Below are positions 49,410 to 58,071 of a DNA stretch of 64,000 nt, in pieces. Made by a program: the position numbers and the translations under genes. The stretch lies in the NCBI GenBank assembly GCA_002835545.1, contig PIZK01000031.1, forward strand, positions 1-64,000, in the 5' to 3' direction. This DNA comes from Alteromonadales bacterium alter-6D02. GTDB lineage: Bacteria > Pseudomonadota > Gammaproteobacteria > Enterobacterales > Psychrobiaceae. The notes under the pieces were generated by a model. It made no database searches, had not been told where the DNA came from, and saw only the letters and a list, made by a program, of their open reading frames with translations. Every line of letters starts with the position of its first letter. Position 1 is the stretch's first letter.

Positions 49410-49553
49410 TTACGCTGGTTTATCACAGCGTTTCTGCTGTGGTTCCGTCTGACAAGACTTTACCTTGTTTACTTTATTTTGTTCTTTTTCAGTAAAGTAT
49501 GATGTTGTACCGACAATTAGGATAACTGCTATCAAAGCGATTAGCTGTTTCAT
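49410..49553 (-). CDS. Small membrane-anchored or secreted protein
   Basis: 47 residues: an N-terminal hydrophobic segment (about 3-16) and a polar tail with two cysteines nine residues apart (KSCQTEPQQ, KRCDKP). GAGG lies seven bases before the ATG, supporting translation. Unrecognised family. It could be anchored in the membrane with an oxidised, disulfide-linked tail outside. It was missed by length-limited gene finding. Confidence 0.6.
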   Translation of the reverse strand: MKQLIALIAVILIVGTTSYFTEKEQNKVNKVKSCQTEPQQKRCDKPA

Positions 49554-49750
49554 ATTAACACCTCAATCTATGTTCGATTAACTTGTATCTCACCATAACA
49601 CTGAAAAAGCCAATAGATCGTTATCAATTGTAACCTTTTGTACAGTAATTATTGAAAAGGTGAGCTCGCGCTAGTAAATTGCATCTTATCCTAGCACTGA
49701 CTATAACTAAAAGTTATAGTTTAATAATTTTTTCTTATTTTAGGTTTTCT

Positions 49751-50506
49751 ATGCACGCAGTTCAGCGCCTTCATCAATATCGTGAAAGTATCGCCACTCG
49801 GCCATTTAAAGGCCGAGGCTACAAAGTTGAGCGCTGTGAAAACTGCCGTATCTCAATAAAATACTGTATTTGTCTACATAAGCCTCAGTGCCACAGTGAC
49901 GCCGCTTTTCTACTATTGATGTGGGATGATGAAGTACTCAAACCCAGTAATACAGGTAGGCTCATCGCAGATTTAGTCGACGATACCCACGCTTTTATCT
50001 GGCAACGCACTGAAGTCGACCCGAAACTGCTGGCATTGATCAATGATCCCCAATATCAGCCCTTTGTTGTCTTTCCACAAGTATACGCCCACGAAGGCCA
50101 AACCATCGTCAATCATGTGCCTCCATTGGAGAACGGTAAGCGTCCATTATTTATTTTACTCGATGGTACTTGGCGAGAAGCGAAGAAGATGTATCGTAAA
50201 AGCCCATATCTTAACGGCTTTCCTTTATTATCAATCAATTTAGAGCAGCAGAGTGAGCGCTACCGTCTGCGAAAAGCAATTACCGAGGGACAATTAGCAA
50301 CAGCAGAGGTCGCGGCGCAAGTACTTTATAGTTTTGGCGAAAGTGACAACGCCCAGTTATTGGATTTATGGTTTGACGTATTTAGCTACTATTCCCAGCA
50401 GGGTGCATCACAACGTCACCAAGGCAATGAGGATGCATTAGAGAAATTACAGCGATTAGCTCAAACGATTAGCTACGAAAAGGGCAATAAAAAAGCGACT
50501 AATTAG
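49751..50506 (+). CDS. DTW-domain tRNA-uridine aminocarboxypropyltransferase
   Basis: 251 residues. DTW-domain proteins such as E. coli TapT (YfiP) make acp3U47 in tRNA from SAM. An N-terminal zinc-type CXXC...CXC cluster (CENCRISIKYCIC) and the signature DGTWREAKKM are present. I use the ATG beginning MHAVQRLHQYR; an earlier TTG would add 24 hydrophobic residues with no ribosome site. The stop codon falls within the terminator palindrome. Confidence 0.9.
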   Translation: MHAVQRLHQYRESIATRPFKGRGYKVERCENCRISIKYCICLHKPQCHSDAAFLLLMWDDEVLKPSNTGRLIADLVDDTHAFIWQRTEVDPKLLALINDPQYQPFVVFPQVYAHEGQTIVNHVPPLENGKRPLFILLDGTWREAKKMYRKSPYLNGFPLLSINLEQQSERYRLRKAITEGQLATAEVAAQVLYSFGESDNAQLLDLWFDVFSYYSQQGASQRHQGNEDALEKLQRLAQTISYEKGNKKATN

Positions 50507-50511
50507 TCGCT
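50494..50511. terminator. Terminator overlapping the DTW gene stop codon
   Basis: AGCGACTAATTAGTCGCT is an 18-bp palindrome with A-run before and CTTTT after. It lies between convergent genes and contains the stop codon of the DTW gene. Confidence 0.8.
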
Positions 50512-50532
50512 CTTTTCAAATCGAACCTCTCA

Positions 50533-50775
50533 TTATGATGCTTTTTTAAGCATCACGAATAGTTCATCTTTAAGGTGCAGTCGACGAAGCTTTAAGGCTT
50601 CTAGGCGCTCATCAGAAGCGGCTTCTGCTGCATCTTCAATTCTACGAACATTACGGTCAACATCATGATACTCGTCAAACAATTTAATAAAGTGACGGTC
50701 ACTCATTTTTAGATCATGAATCTGTTGGTGAAACTCTGGAAATTCGTTATGTAAATGATGATTTTCAACGCTCAT
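50533..50775 (-). CDS. YdcH-family (DUF465) protein
   Basis: 80 residues forming a helical hairpin. FHQQIHDLKMSDRHFIKLFDEY followed by DVDRNVRRIE, and LRRLHLKDEL, is the DUF465 signature. Members are small cytoplasmic coiled-coil proteins of unknown role. Confidence 0.88.
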   Translation of the reverse strand: MSVENHHLHNEFPEFHQQIHDLKMSDRHFIKLFDEYHDVDRNVRRIEDAAEAASDERLEALKLRRLHLKDELFVMLKKAS

Positions 50776-50976
50776 TTTTCTATTCCTTTTTAAATCTAAC
50801 TCTTAATTAACTGTCTCCAGATTACGCCTAAACGATTAAAAAAAGTTGATCCAAATCAGGAAATAATTTGTTGTTAAAAAAATTTTTTTTCTAAAAGAAT
50901 TAGACTATTTTCAACTGAGGTTCAGCTTTGGTGCCATACTATCTTAAGCATCTAGATTTTAGCTAAAGGCTTTGCC

Positions 50977-51561
50977 ATGAAATATTTTGCTGCACTTGTT
51001 TTACTCACAGCCAGTCTAAACACTTATGCGTCTGACACCCTGTCATCATTCTTTGTGACTCATGACACCAATGGCGAAAGCACAATCTCAAGTGTGGGCA
51101 GTGGTATCATTTTCAAAGATGACTATTCTCACATGGGTTTTGCTGTAAATACTTCACTTGGTAATGCTGAAGTGCTCACTGAGGATAATTACATTGAAGA
51201 ATATGTCGCTTGGGAGCTTGGATTAAAATTCGGCTATTTCTCTGATATTTCCGTTTATGGCGAAATTGGTATCGATTTGGGGGAGCTCATCTTTAATCAA
51301 CATAAATATGATGATCACGATTTAGTCTATGACAATGATGACTATTTTAATAACACTAACTTTAACCACTACCACAACGAATACGACGATAGAGACCACG
51401 ACCACTCAAACTCCCTTGATGCTTACATCGGCGTTGGCGCTGGCATTAACCTCGGCCATCTTGAACTAACAGGTCATGTCCGTTTGCGACAAATAGACGG
51501 TGATCATTGGAGTGCTGCGGAGTTTATCTATAGTGGTGTGCAAATGTCAGTATCATTTTAA
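50977..51561 (+). CDS. Small outer-membrane beta-barrel-like protein
   Basis: 194 residues with a signal peptide ending NTYAS. The mature part alternates short amphipathic strands and ends in aromatic SVSF, typical of outer-membrane barrels. Residues about 106-145 form an Asp/His/Asn-rich loop (DDHD, HYHNEYDDRDHDHS) that could bind metal ions. Family not recognised. Confidence 0.7.
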   Translation: MKYFAALVLLTASLNTYASDTLSSFFVTHDTNGESTISSVGSGIIFKDDYSHMGFAVNTSLGNAEVLTEDNYIEEYVAWELGLKFGYFSDISVYGEIGIDLGELIFNQHKYDDHDLVYDNDDYFNNTNFNHYHNEYDDRDHDHSNSLDAYIGVGAGINLGHLELTGHVRLRQIDGDHWSAAEFIYSGVQMSVSF

Positions 51562-51589
51562 CCAGCGTCTCATGCCCCACAATCAAAGA

Positions 51590-51715
51590 AATCTCTTGAA
51601 TAGAATATTTTCAGGATGACTGGCTGAGAGGTCCTGAATAGAACACTCTTAGGGATTATCTGTGACAATCGCCAACCCGTCGTTCCGGTACACTTTTATC
51701 TGGAATCTCGGGCTT
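51590..51715 (+). repeat. Two-hairpin repeat cluster 4 (diverged)
   Basis: Two A modules (the second eroded, CCTGAATAGAACACTCTTAGG) and one B module in which the stem has become TTCCGGT...TCTGGAA. It lies between two genes on the same strand. Confidence 0.7.
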
Positions 51716-51790
51716 CACCCAATCGCCAGTTGACATAAAATGTCTCATTGCTAATATGTTGTCTTTATTTGAACTCGACTTGGGCAAGAC

Positions 51791-52636
51791 ATGAAAACAT
51801 TTGTAACAATGCTCGCGGTGATTTTCGCATTATTCACCACGATTCCTGACGCAGAAGCACGTAAATTTGGCGGTAAGCGTTCAATTGGTAAAACTCAAAA
51901 AACAGCGGCTGAGCAACCTAAACAGACCGACGCAGCTAAAGCTAACACTGCAACTGCGGGTAAGACATCAAGTAAGAAAGGCCTAATGGGCGGCTTATTA
52001 GGTGGTTTACTGGCCGGTGGTTTAATCGCAGCTATGATGGGAGGAGCTTTTGAAGGCTTCCAGTTCATGGACTTCCTAATCATGGCAATCATTGGTTTTG
52101 TCTTATTTAAACTATTCCGCAGTATGAGCCAAGCGAAAGCGAGTGCACAAAAGCCCGCATATGCCGCTAACCAAGCACAGTTTAGAGAACAGCAGCAACC
52201 ACAAAACCCACAAGGCTCGGGTTTAGGTGGTGGTTTTGCTAACTCAGCCGATCAAGTTCCATTTAACCTACCAACAGGTTTTGATCTTAGTTCATTCCTT
52301 GAAGGTTCGCGCGGTCACTATAAGACACTACAACAAGCGTGGAATGACAATGACTTAGAAAAGATTCAAGAGTATGTTTCTAACGAGTTATACAACGAGC
52401 TTAGTAAAGAGCGACGCGAACTAGAAACGACACCTCAAACCGAAGTGATGTTCTTAGATGCGGAGTTAGTACGTGCTGATAACAACGCACAAGTAGCTGA
52501 AGTTAGTGTCAAATTCTCAGGTCGCTACCGTGACACAGTTGAAGGTATCGAAGAAGATATCGCTGAGGTATGGCATTTAGAGCGTCAACTTAGCCACGCT
52601 GATGCACCATGGTTAATCGTTGGTATTGAGCAGTAA
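51791..52636 (+). CDS. Tim44-like domain protein
   Basis: 281 residues. Signal peptide or first helix (1-23), a basic Ala/Lys linker, a Gly/Met-rich helix region (about 64-82), a membrane helix (about 92-110), and a C-terminal Tim44-like domain (about 165-281; FLEGSRGHYKTLQQAWNDND, VWHLERQL). Bacterial relatives are membrane-anchored and of uncertain role, probably in protein handling at the envelope. Confidence 0.88.
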   Translation: MKTFVTMLAVIFALFTTIPDAEARKFGGKRSIGKTQKTAAEQPKQTDAAKANTATAGKTSSKKGLMGGLLGGLLAGGLIAAMMGGAFEGFQFMDFLIMAIIGFVLFKLFRSMSQAKASAQKPAYAANQAQFREQQQPQNPQGSGLGGGFANSADQVPFNLPTGFDLSSFLEGSRGHYKTLQQAWNDNDLEKIQEYVSNELYNELSKERRELETTPQTEVMFLDAELVRADNNAQVAEVSVKFSGRYRDTVEGIEEDIAEVWHLERQLSHADAPWLIVGIEQ

Positions 52637-52659
52637 TTTCTAACACCCTTTAACCGTTT

Positions 52660-52697
52660 AAAGCGAGAATAGTTGTAGAGACTATTCTCGCTTTTTT
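52660..52697 (+). terminator. Intrinsic terminator after the Tim44-like gene
   Basis: AAAGCGAGAATAGT pairs perfectly with its complement around a 7-nt loop, and a T-run follows. Confidence 0.92.
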
Positions 52698-52727
52698 ATA
52701 CTCTTTTCTAACTGCTTATTTTAATTA

Positions 52728-53020
52728 ACAGCAAGATCCTGAATTAAACACTTTCAGGATGACGCTAAGTGACAGCCCCAACCCGTCGTTCCGGCATGCT
52801 GTTAGCCGGAATCTCGCGCTTAACTGCAAAACAGAGATCCTGAATTAAACACTTTCAGGATGACGCTAAGTGACAGCCCCAACCCGTCGTTCCGGCATGC
52901 TGTTAGCCGGAATCTCACGCTTAACTGCAAAACAGAGATCCTGAATTAAACACTTTCATGATGGCACTAAGTGATAGCCCCAACGCCGTCGTTCCGGCAG
53001 GCTGTTAGCCGGAATCTCTT
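52728..53020 (+). repeat. Two-hairpin repeat cluster 5 (101-bp tandem)
   Basis: Three nearly identical A+B units begin at 52735, 52836 and 52937, an exact 101-bp period. The third carries small changes (TTTCATGATGGC). The cluster fills the gap between the Tim44-like gene and the GIY-YIG gene and is the left half of a repeat pair bracketing that gene. Confidence 0.92.
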
Positions 53021-53082
53021 TCTTATACATATACAGGAAAAAATTAAAACCAGAACTACACTAGCAAGAAAAGGAGAACTAA

Positions 53083-53370
53083 ATGCAACCAGCTACCTAT
53101 ATACTGACCAATAAATCCAACACAGTATTATATATCGGTGTAACCAGCGATCTAATAAAGCGAGTGTGGCAACACAAAAATAAATCATGCCAAGGCTTCA
53201 GCAACACATATAATTTAAGTAAGTTAATTTACTTTGAGCTTCACGAAGAAATGTACGAAGCGATTACAAGGGAGAAGCAATTAAAGAACTGGAAACGACA
53301 ATGGAAAATAAGTCTGATCGAGAAAGAAAACCCACGTTGGCAAGACCTTTATGATGAACTGAGCCATTGA
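53083..53370 (+). CDS. Single-domain GIY-YIG nuclease family protein
   Basis: 95 residues, almost entirely one GIY-YIG domain. The first motif appears as TYILTNKSN and the second as LYIGVTSDL. The catalytic arginine lies in DLIKRVWQHK; the Glu is in AITREKQLKNWKR, and NPRWQDLY ends the domain. AAGGAG precedes the ATG by seven bases. The family (often annotated as UPF0213 or excinuclease-C-like) has no known cellular role. Its gene is enclosed on both sides by A+B repeat clusters in the same orientation, which suggests a link with repeat spread. Confidence 0.92.
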   Translation: MQPATYILTNKSNTVLYIGVTSDLIKRVWQHKNKSCQGFSNTYNLSKLIYFELHEEMYEAITREKQLKNWKRQWKISLIEKENPRWQDLYDELSH

Positions 53371-53374
53371 GCAA

Positions 53375-53940
53375 GATCCTAAATGAAACATTTTCAGGAC
53401 GACACTAGGTGACAATCCCCACCTCGTCATTCCGGCATGCTTTTAGCCGGAATCTCGCGCTTAACTGCAAAACAGAGATCCTGAATTAAACACTTTCAGG
53501 ATGACAGGCTGTGTGTTCTTGAATTAAATGCTTTCAGGATGACGCTAAGTGACAGCCCCAACCCGTCGTTCCGGCATGCTGTTAGCCGGAATCTCACGCT
53601 TAGCTGCAAAACAGAGATCCTGAATTAAACACTTTCAGGATGACACTAAGTGACAATCCCCACCTCGTCGTTCCGGCATGTTTTTAGCCGGAATCTCACG
53701 CTTAGCTGCAAAACAGAGATCCTGAATTAAACACTTTCAGGATGACACTAAGTGACAATCCCCACCTCGTCGTTCCGGCATGTTTTTAGCCGGAATCTCG
53801 CGCTTAGCTGCAAAACAGAGATCCTGAATTAAACACTTTCAGGATGACAGGCTGTGTGTTCTTGAATGAAACACTTTCTGGACGACAATATGCGGTAACC
53901 CCAACACCGTCGTTCCGGCACGCTTTTAGCCTGAATCTCG
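53375..53940 (+). repeat. Two-hairpin repeat cluster 6
   Basis: Alternating A and B modules, about five of each, with linkers such as AACTGCAAAACAGA and GACAGGCTGTGTGTTC. Several units are separated by about 101-120 bp. The last B module (53911-53937, GTTCCGGCACGCTTTTAGCC then TGAATCTCG) runs into the sensor-kinase gene and encodes its final residues and stop. Confidence 0.92.
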
Positions 53941-55257
53941 GTTTCTGACAGCCTTTAGAGAACTACGTGGAAAGCGCACACTAATCTTGGCCCCTTGTAA
54001 TACTGGGTCTTGGCTAATGGTTATGTCGCCTTGATGCCATTCTAAGATTCGTTTCACAATTGCCAGTCCCATGCCATAGCCTTTGACTTGTTGCTCGCTA
54101 CCGTTACCACGAATAAAAGGCTTTAAGATTTGTTCACGTTGCTCAACAGCTATACCAGGTCCATCATCACTGATACTTAGTTCAACACTGTCAGCTGTTT
54201 GGGTGAGTGAAACCTGTACCAGCGAGTGACAATATTGAGTCGCATTTTGTAGTAAGTTGCTAATCATAATCATAATATAAGCAGGATCGGCAAGGATTCT
54301 CGTATCTTGGTCTATGATATCAACCGCAATAGTTAGCTCATCACTACTCTTGTTTTTAACACAGCTATCAATTAACGGCTTAAGCTCAATGTTACTTTGA
54401 TTTAACTCCAGCATCGCCTGATCGAGGCGCGCGTATTTAAGTAATGTTTCCACCAGCTCAACCATTTCGTCAACGTTATCGCTGATACGCTGCTCAAAAC
54501 GGCGACGCATCACCGGATCATCTTCTTCTTCCAATGTGTCCAAGCCAAAGCGAATACGTGCCAACGGGGTGCGTAAATCATGGGAAACGGCACGGCTTAA
54601 TAACTTGACATCACTGACCAAATTTTCAATCCGCTGTGCCATGTTATTAAACTCACTCTCTAAGTCACTAATATAGCTAATGGTGCCGACATTAACACGT
54701 TGAGTTAAATCGCCATCACCAAACGCTTTAGCCGTTGTTCTTAGTGCTAATAAACGTTTTGCCAGTGGGTACAACCACAACAAAACAACCACCAGCATTA
54801 ACACGTAAAATAAACTGGTCAGAATCAGGTTTCTTAAGCCTGTTGGCTGTGGGCTAACTTGTGCAGGGGCATGAAGAATGAGCAGTTCTTGGCTGCTGGA
54901 TAGGTAAAAATGTAATGCGATACTATCATCGGTCTCTAATAATAAAGACTGCCCTGATTTAACTTCATTAATAAGTGCTTGAGGCATCGGGAAGCTATCG
55001 ATCGATACTAAATTAAGCTGATATTGATTTTTGTTTTGCCACTTTGCCACAAACTGTGCTTTTTGCTCCAAACCGTTCAACGCTAATGCTAGATTTTCTC
55101 CGACCTGCTCTAGCGCTGAAATAGCATCGCTTTGAGGTTCATCTTCTGCAGAGGCATATTGGCTATAAACATTATCAAACATCCAGCCTAAGCCAATCGT
55201 AGCCACCAGTACTACGGCGACAAGGGATAAGGTTAGTGTACGCATTTGCTTTACCAC
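53926..55257 (-). CDS. RstB-like sensor histidine kinase
   Basis: 443 residues. Helix near 8-28, periplasmic domain, second helix near 143-165, HAMP, HisKA with His226 (AVSHDLRTPLARIRFG) and HATPase (NLLQNATQY, DDGPGI, GYGMGLAI). A GTG start overlaps the regulator's stop by 7 nt and has AAGGA upstream. The last residues (RDSG and the TAA) come from a B-module repeat. Last gene of the mipA operon. Confidence 0.92.
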   Translation of the reverse strand: MVKQMRTLTLSLVAVVLVATIGLGWMFDNVYSQYASAEDEPQSDAISALEQVGENLALALNGLEQKAQFVAKWQNKNQYQLNLVSIDSFPMPQALINEVKSGQSLLLETDDSIALHFYLSSSQELLILHAPAQVSPQPTGLRNLILTSLFYVLMLVVVLLWLYPLAKRLLALRTTAKAFGDGDLTQRVNVGTISYISDLESEFNNMAQRIENLVSDVKLLSRAVSHDLRTPLARIRFGLDTLEEEDDPVMRRRFEQRISDNVDEMVELVETLLKYARLDQAMLELNQSNIELKPLIDSCVKNKSSDELTIAVDIIDQDTRILADPAYIMIMISNLLQNATQYCHSLVQVSLTQTADSVELSISDDGPGIAVEQREQILKPFIRGNGSEQQVKGYGMGLAIVKRILEWHQGDITISQDPVLQGAKISVRFPRSSLKAVRNRDSG

Positions 55258-55982
55258 ACATCCTTAGCCAATAAGTAACCTTTGCCCCAAATGGTTTTAA
55301 TCCGAAAAGGCTCGGCAGAGTTATCATTAAGTTTTTTGCGTAAACGTGAGATTCGCAGATCTATTGAGCGGTCAAAGCCATCATAATCAAAACCACGTAA
55401 GTGACTAACCAGCTCTTCCCGTGATACCACCTCACCTGCTTTACTGGCAAGAAACCACAATACATCGAACTCATTCGAAGAGAGTTTAATCACTTCACCA
55501 TCAAGCGATACCGTGCGCGACTGTAAACTAATCACTAAACCACTAAATTGGAGGCGGTCGATTTCTGCCGATGATTCATCATTGACCGTAGCGGGCTGTT
55601 GCATTCGTTCACTGCGTCTTAATGCTCCTCTAATCCGCGCTAACAGTGCCCTTGCCCTCACCGGCTTAGTCATATAATCGTCGGCCCCCATTTCTAAGCC
55701 CAGCACTTCATCGATTTCTTCATCACGTGCAGTGATCATAATAATAGGGTTGGTAAATTGTGGCCGCACTGCCTTACACACATCGATGCCATCAAGCCCC
55801 GGTAACATGCCATCAAGTAACACTAAGTCAGGATTCAATTGCGCAATTAAATTAACAGCCTCATCACCTCGAGTGGTATGAGTCATTTTAAAATCACGTG
55901 CTTGTAAGTAGTCAACGACCCACTCAGCTAATGCCACGTCATCCTCAACTAATAGAATATGTGGTTTTGCTTGCTCTTCCAT
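55251..55982 (-). CDS. RstA-like OmpR-family response regulator
   Basis: 243 residues. Receiver domain with Asp57 (LLDGMLPG), acidic pair in VEDD and Lys in TKPV; the C-terminal winged helix ends IWGKGYLL. I start at the ATG overlapping the DUF3019 stop (TAATG), which has GGCGGA upstream. It probably controls its own operon. Confidence 0.92.
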   Translation of the reverse strand: MEEQAKPHILLVEDDVALAEWVVDYLQARDFKMTHTTRGDEAVNLIAQLNPDLVLLDGMLPGLDGIDVCKAVRPQFTNPIIMITARDEEIDEVLGLEMGADDYMTKPVRARALLARIRGALRRSERMQQPATVNDESSAEIDRLQFSGLVISLQSRTVSLDGEVIKLSSNEFDVLWFLASKAGEVVSREELVSHLRGFDYDGFDRSIDLRISRLRKKLNDNSAEPFRIKTIWGKGYLLAKDVW

Positions 55983-56473
55983 TAAAACATCCGCCATGAC
56001 ATGCGTGGTTTACCCTTTTTCTTATAGACCCAAGCGATCTTCACTTCACCATCGGCCAAGTCATCCCTTTCGCCTTGGATGCGTAACGCGAGCTTAATAT
56101 TACGACGCACCATAATTTCTTGTTTAAACTCTCCTTGTGCCTGCGCTCGCCAGCATTGCAATGGCTGTAAGACTTCAGAAGAAAACAAACAATAATTGGC
56201 AACCGTTGGTGCCTGCCAATTCACAGAAAGTACCACGTAACAGTCTTGCCCTTGATGCAAGGTAACACACTGCTCCGGCGAAACAGCCATGCTCACAGGC
56301 TGAGTGGTAACGTCAGTAGTGGCTTCTGTAAGCGGCGCATCTTCAATCAGCTGTACTCGAGCCTGCGCTTGCACAGGCCAAGCCATAAAAAGCACTAGTG
56401 TTAGCACGACTAACATTGCCGAACCGGCAGTGTTAGTGGCTAAGCGTAGTGGCTGATGAATCAAACTATTCAT
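55982..56473 (-). CDS. DUF3019 protein
   Basis: 163 residues from the ATG preceded by AGGAGG; the earlier ATG seven codons upstream is not favoured. An N-terminal signal or anchor helix (about 15-38) ends QAQA. The mature domain has four or so conserved Cys (EQCVTLHQGQDCYV, NYCLFSS, LQCWRAQ) and beta-strand patterns. DUF3019 genes sit with mipA and this type of two-component pair in Shewanella-like bacteria. It may be a periplasmic accessory of the sensor. Confidence 0.88.
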   Translation of the reverse strand: MNSLIHQPLRLATNTAGSAMLVVLTLVLFMAWPVQAQARVQLIEDAPLTEATTDVTTQPVSMAVSPEQCVTLHQGQDCYVVLSVNWQAPTVANYCLFSSEVLQPLQCWRAQAQGEFKQEIMVRRNIKLALRIQGERDDLADGEVKIAWVYKKKGKPRMSWRMF

Positions 56474-56483
56474 TAGCCACCTC

Positions 56484-57362
56484 CTAAAAAACATACGTTA
56501 ATAAAACACCAGCACGATGGCCATCTTCAACATCATCATCACGACTAGAAATCACACGGTCAGATAGAGTGTTATAACTAACAAAGCTACCAAAAACCCA
56601 GTCTTTACTTAGTGGGTACTCTAAGCCAATCTCAGCGGCATGACTAATTCCAGAGGCACGCGAGTCTTTGTATTCCATCGCTTGGAAACCATTTTGAGCA
56701 AGGTTGGCATCGACTTCTTTCGAACGATAGCGCATGCCAACATTCGCATAGAAATTCCAATTTTTTACTTGCCAGTTATGTGCATAAGATAATGATGCCT
56801 CAATGCCATCGCTGCCATTTTTATTTGACGAATAAGGAGTAAAAATAGCCTGAACCTGACCGTTATCGAAATAACCTGTTGCTCGAAGACCGCCACGTTT
56901 GTGTTGATTGAGTTGCTGGATACCCTCAATGCCATCAATGCCATCAGTGTCTGTTTCGTAAAATAAATCTAAGCCCCAAGTCTCATTATTAAAGAAGTTT
57001 AAGCCCCAAGCAGGGGTTGCATATAAGCCATGAATTCGTCGAGAGCTAAGTCCAGGTGACTCAAAGAATAAACCAAGAAACTGCACACGGTAGCTAACAT
57101 CAACATCAAATTCTGCTTCTGAGTCATCATGAGTTGAGAAATAGAAATTATCACCGACACTGCTAATTGCACTGACCCCCAAATAAAAGCCATCACGTTG
57201 ATTGCCATCAAAGTCGATATCAATATGACGTTCACCATCATGTTTCTCGTGCTTTTCATTCTTGTCGTGCTTGTGTTTTGTACCATGCTCACCATGAGCC
57301 AATACAGCCGTTGGAGACAGTAATAATGCGCTGATTAAAAGAGTATTCGATAACGTAGTCAT
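56484..57362 (-). CDS. MipA/OmpV-family outer membrane protein
   Basis: 292 residues with a signal peptide ending VLAHG. A His/Lys-rich stretch follows (HGEHGTKHKHDKNEKHEKHD), which may bind metals. The rest has the alternating strands of a MipA/OmpV beta-barrel and ends in aromatic LLTYVF. First gene of the operon with DUF3019, regulator and kinase; AGGGAACG precedes the ATG. Confidence 0.88.
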   Translation of the reverse strand: MTTLSNTLLISALLLSPTAVLAHGEHGTKHKHDKNEKHEKHDGERHIDIDFDGNQRDGFYLGVSAISSVGDNFYFSTHDDSEAEFDVDVSYRVQFLGLFFESPGLSSRRIHGLYATPAWGLNFFNNETWGLDLFYETDTDGIDGIEGIQQLNQHKRGGLRATGYFDNGQVQAIFTPYSSNKNGSDGIEASLSYAHNWQVKNWNFYANVGMRYRSKEVDANLAQNGFQAMEYKDSRASGISHAAEIGLEYPLSKDWVFGSFVSYNTLSDRVISSRDDDVEDGHRAGVLLTYVF

Positions 57363-57440
57363 AAGCGTTCCCTGAAAATGTAAGTGATACCAACAACTGG
57401 TAAGATAGACACATCTTAACCAAGGCGATCAAAAAAGGAC

Positions 57441-57484
57441 GTATCACTGTCTATGTAAATGTATCAGTTTGTATCCAAACTGAT
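57441..57484 (-). promoter_or_regulatory. Phased GTATC repeats and hairpin upstream of mipA
   Basis: GTATCA occurs at 57441 and 57461, and GTATCC at 57471, on multiples of 10 bp. A 9-bp hairpin (ATCAGTTTG/CAAACTGAT) overlaps the last two. This phasing is typical of OmpR-family regulator sites, so it is a candidate site for the operon's own regulator. It lies 79-122 bp before the mipA ATG. TAAGAT/ATCTTA at 57401-57418 is a further inverted repeat. Confidence 0.45.
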
Positions 57485-57563
57485 GAAGCGGCATTACAAC
57501 AGGTTACACTTATCGCTTCAACAGCCTTACTCCGCTTAGGGTCGTGAAAAAAGTAACGAGATA

Positions 57564-57968
57564 TTACTCAGGCAATTCATTAAGCGCCGCTAATACCTGG
57601 CATTGATAAGGATCGCCCTGATGGCAGCTACCAACCATATTCTTTAATTCAGTTTCTAATGCTTGCAGCTGCTTTATTTTCTGTTGCACATCAATTAAAT
57701 GCGTTTGTGCGATTTGATGAGCTTCATGAGGAGAGTGAGCAGCGCAGGTTTGTAGGTGAATTAACTGCTTAATTTCTTCAAGATTAAAACCCAGAGCGCG
57801 GCTATGACGGATAAACGCCAAACGCTGTAAATGATCTTGATTATACCGACGCTGATTACCCGCGCTTCGCATCGCTTGCTCAAGTAAGCCAATTTGTTCA
57901 TAGTAACGAATAGTAGGGATTTTACAGTGCGTAAGTTTAGAAAGTTGACCAATGCTGTAAATAGCCAT
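57564..57968 (-). CDS. MerR-family metal-responsive regulator (ZntR/CadR-like)
   Basis: 134 residues. N-terminal winged helix (YSIGQLSKLTHCKIPTIRYY, then GNQRRY) and a dimer helix. Cys75, Cys115 (GSCHQGDPYQC) and Cys123 with His116 correspond to the metal loop of ZntR/CadR/PbrR-type sensors of Zn(II), Cd(II) or Pb(II). It is divergent from a CDF-type transporter, and the shared gap holds a textbook MerR-type promoter. Confidence 0.93.
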   Translation of the reverse strand: MAIYSIGQLSKLTHCKIPTIRYYEQIGLLEQAMRSAGNQRRYNQDHLQRLAFIRHSRALGFNLEEIKQLIHLQTCAAHSPHEAHQIAQTHLIDVQQKIKQLQALETELKNMVGSCHQGDPYQCQVLAALNELPE

Positions 57969-58001
57969 AATAAAAAACCTGCAATAAATTAATAAAAGCG
58001 C

Positions 58002-58032
58002 TTGAAGCTCTAGTTACTAGAGGTTTTATCAT
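58002..58032 (+). promoter_or_regulatory. MerR-type promoter of the CDF transporter gene
   Basis: -35 TTGAAG and -10 TATCAT are separated by 19 bp, the over-long spacer of MerR-activated promoters. Within the spacer lies CTCTAGTTACTAGAG, a perfect dyad with a 3-nt centre, the expected regulator site. The transporter ATG is 40 bp downstream. Confidence 0.88.
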
Positions 58033-58071
58033 AACTTTATTGCTTAGGTATTACGAATCAGGGGATGAACA

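Noticed and set aside
52728-53940. CRISPR array
   Set aside because: The repeats are 101-bp compound units of palindromes, with conserved rather than unique intervening sequence, and no cas gene is present.
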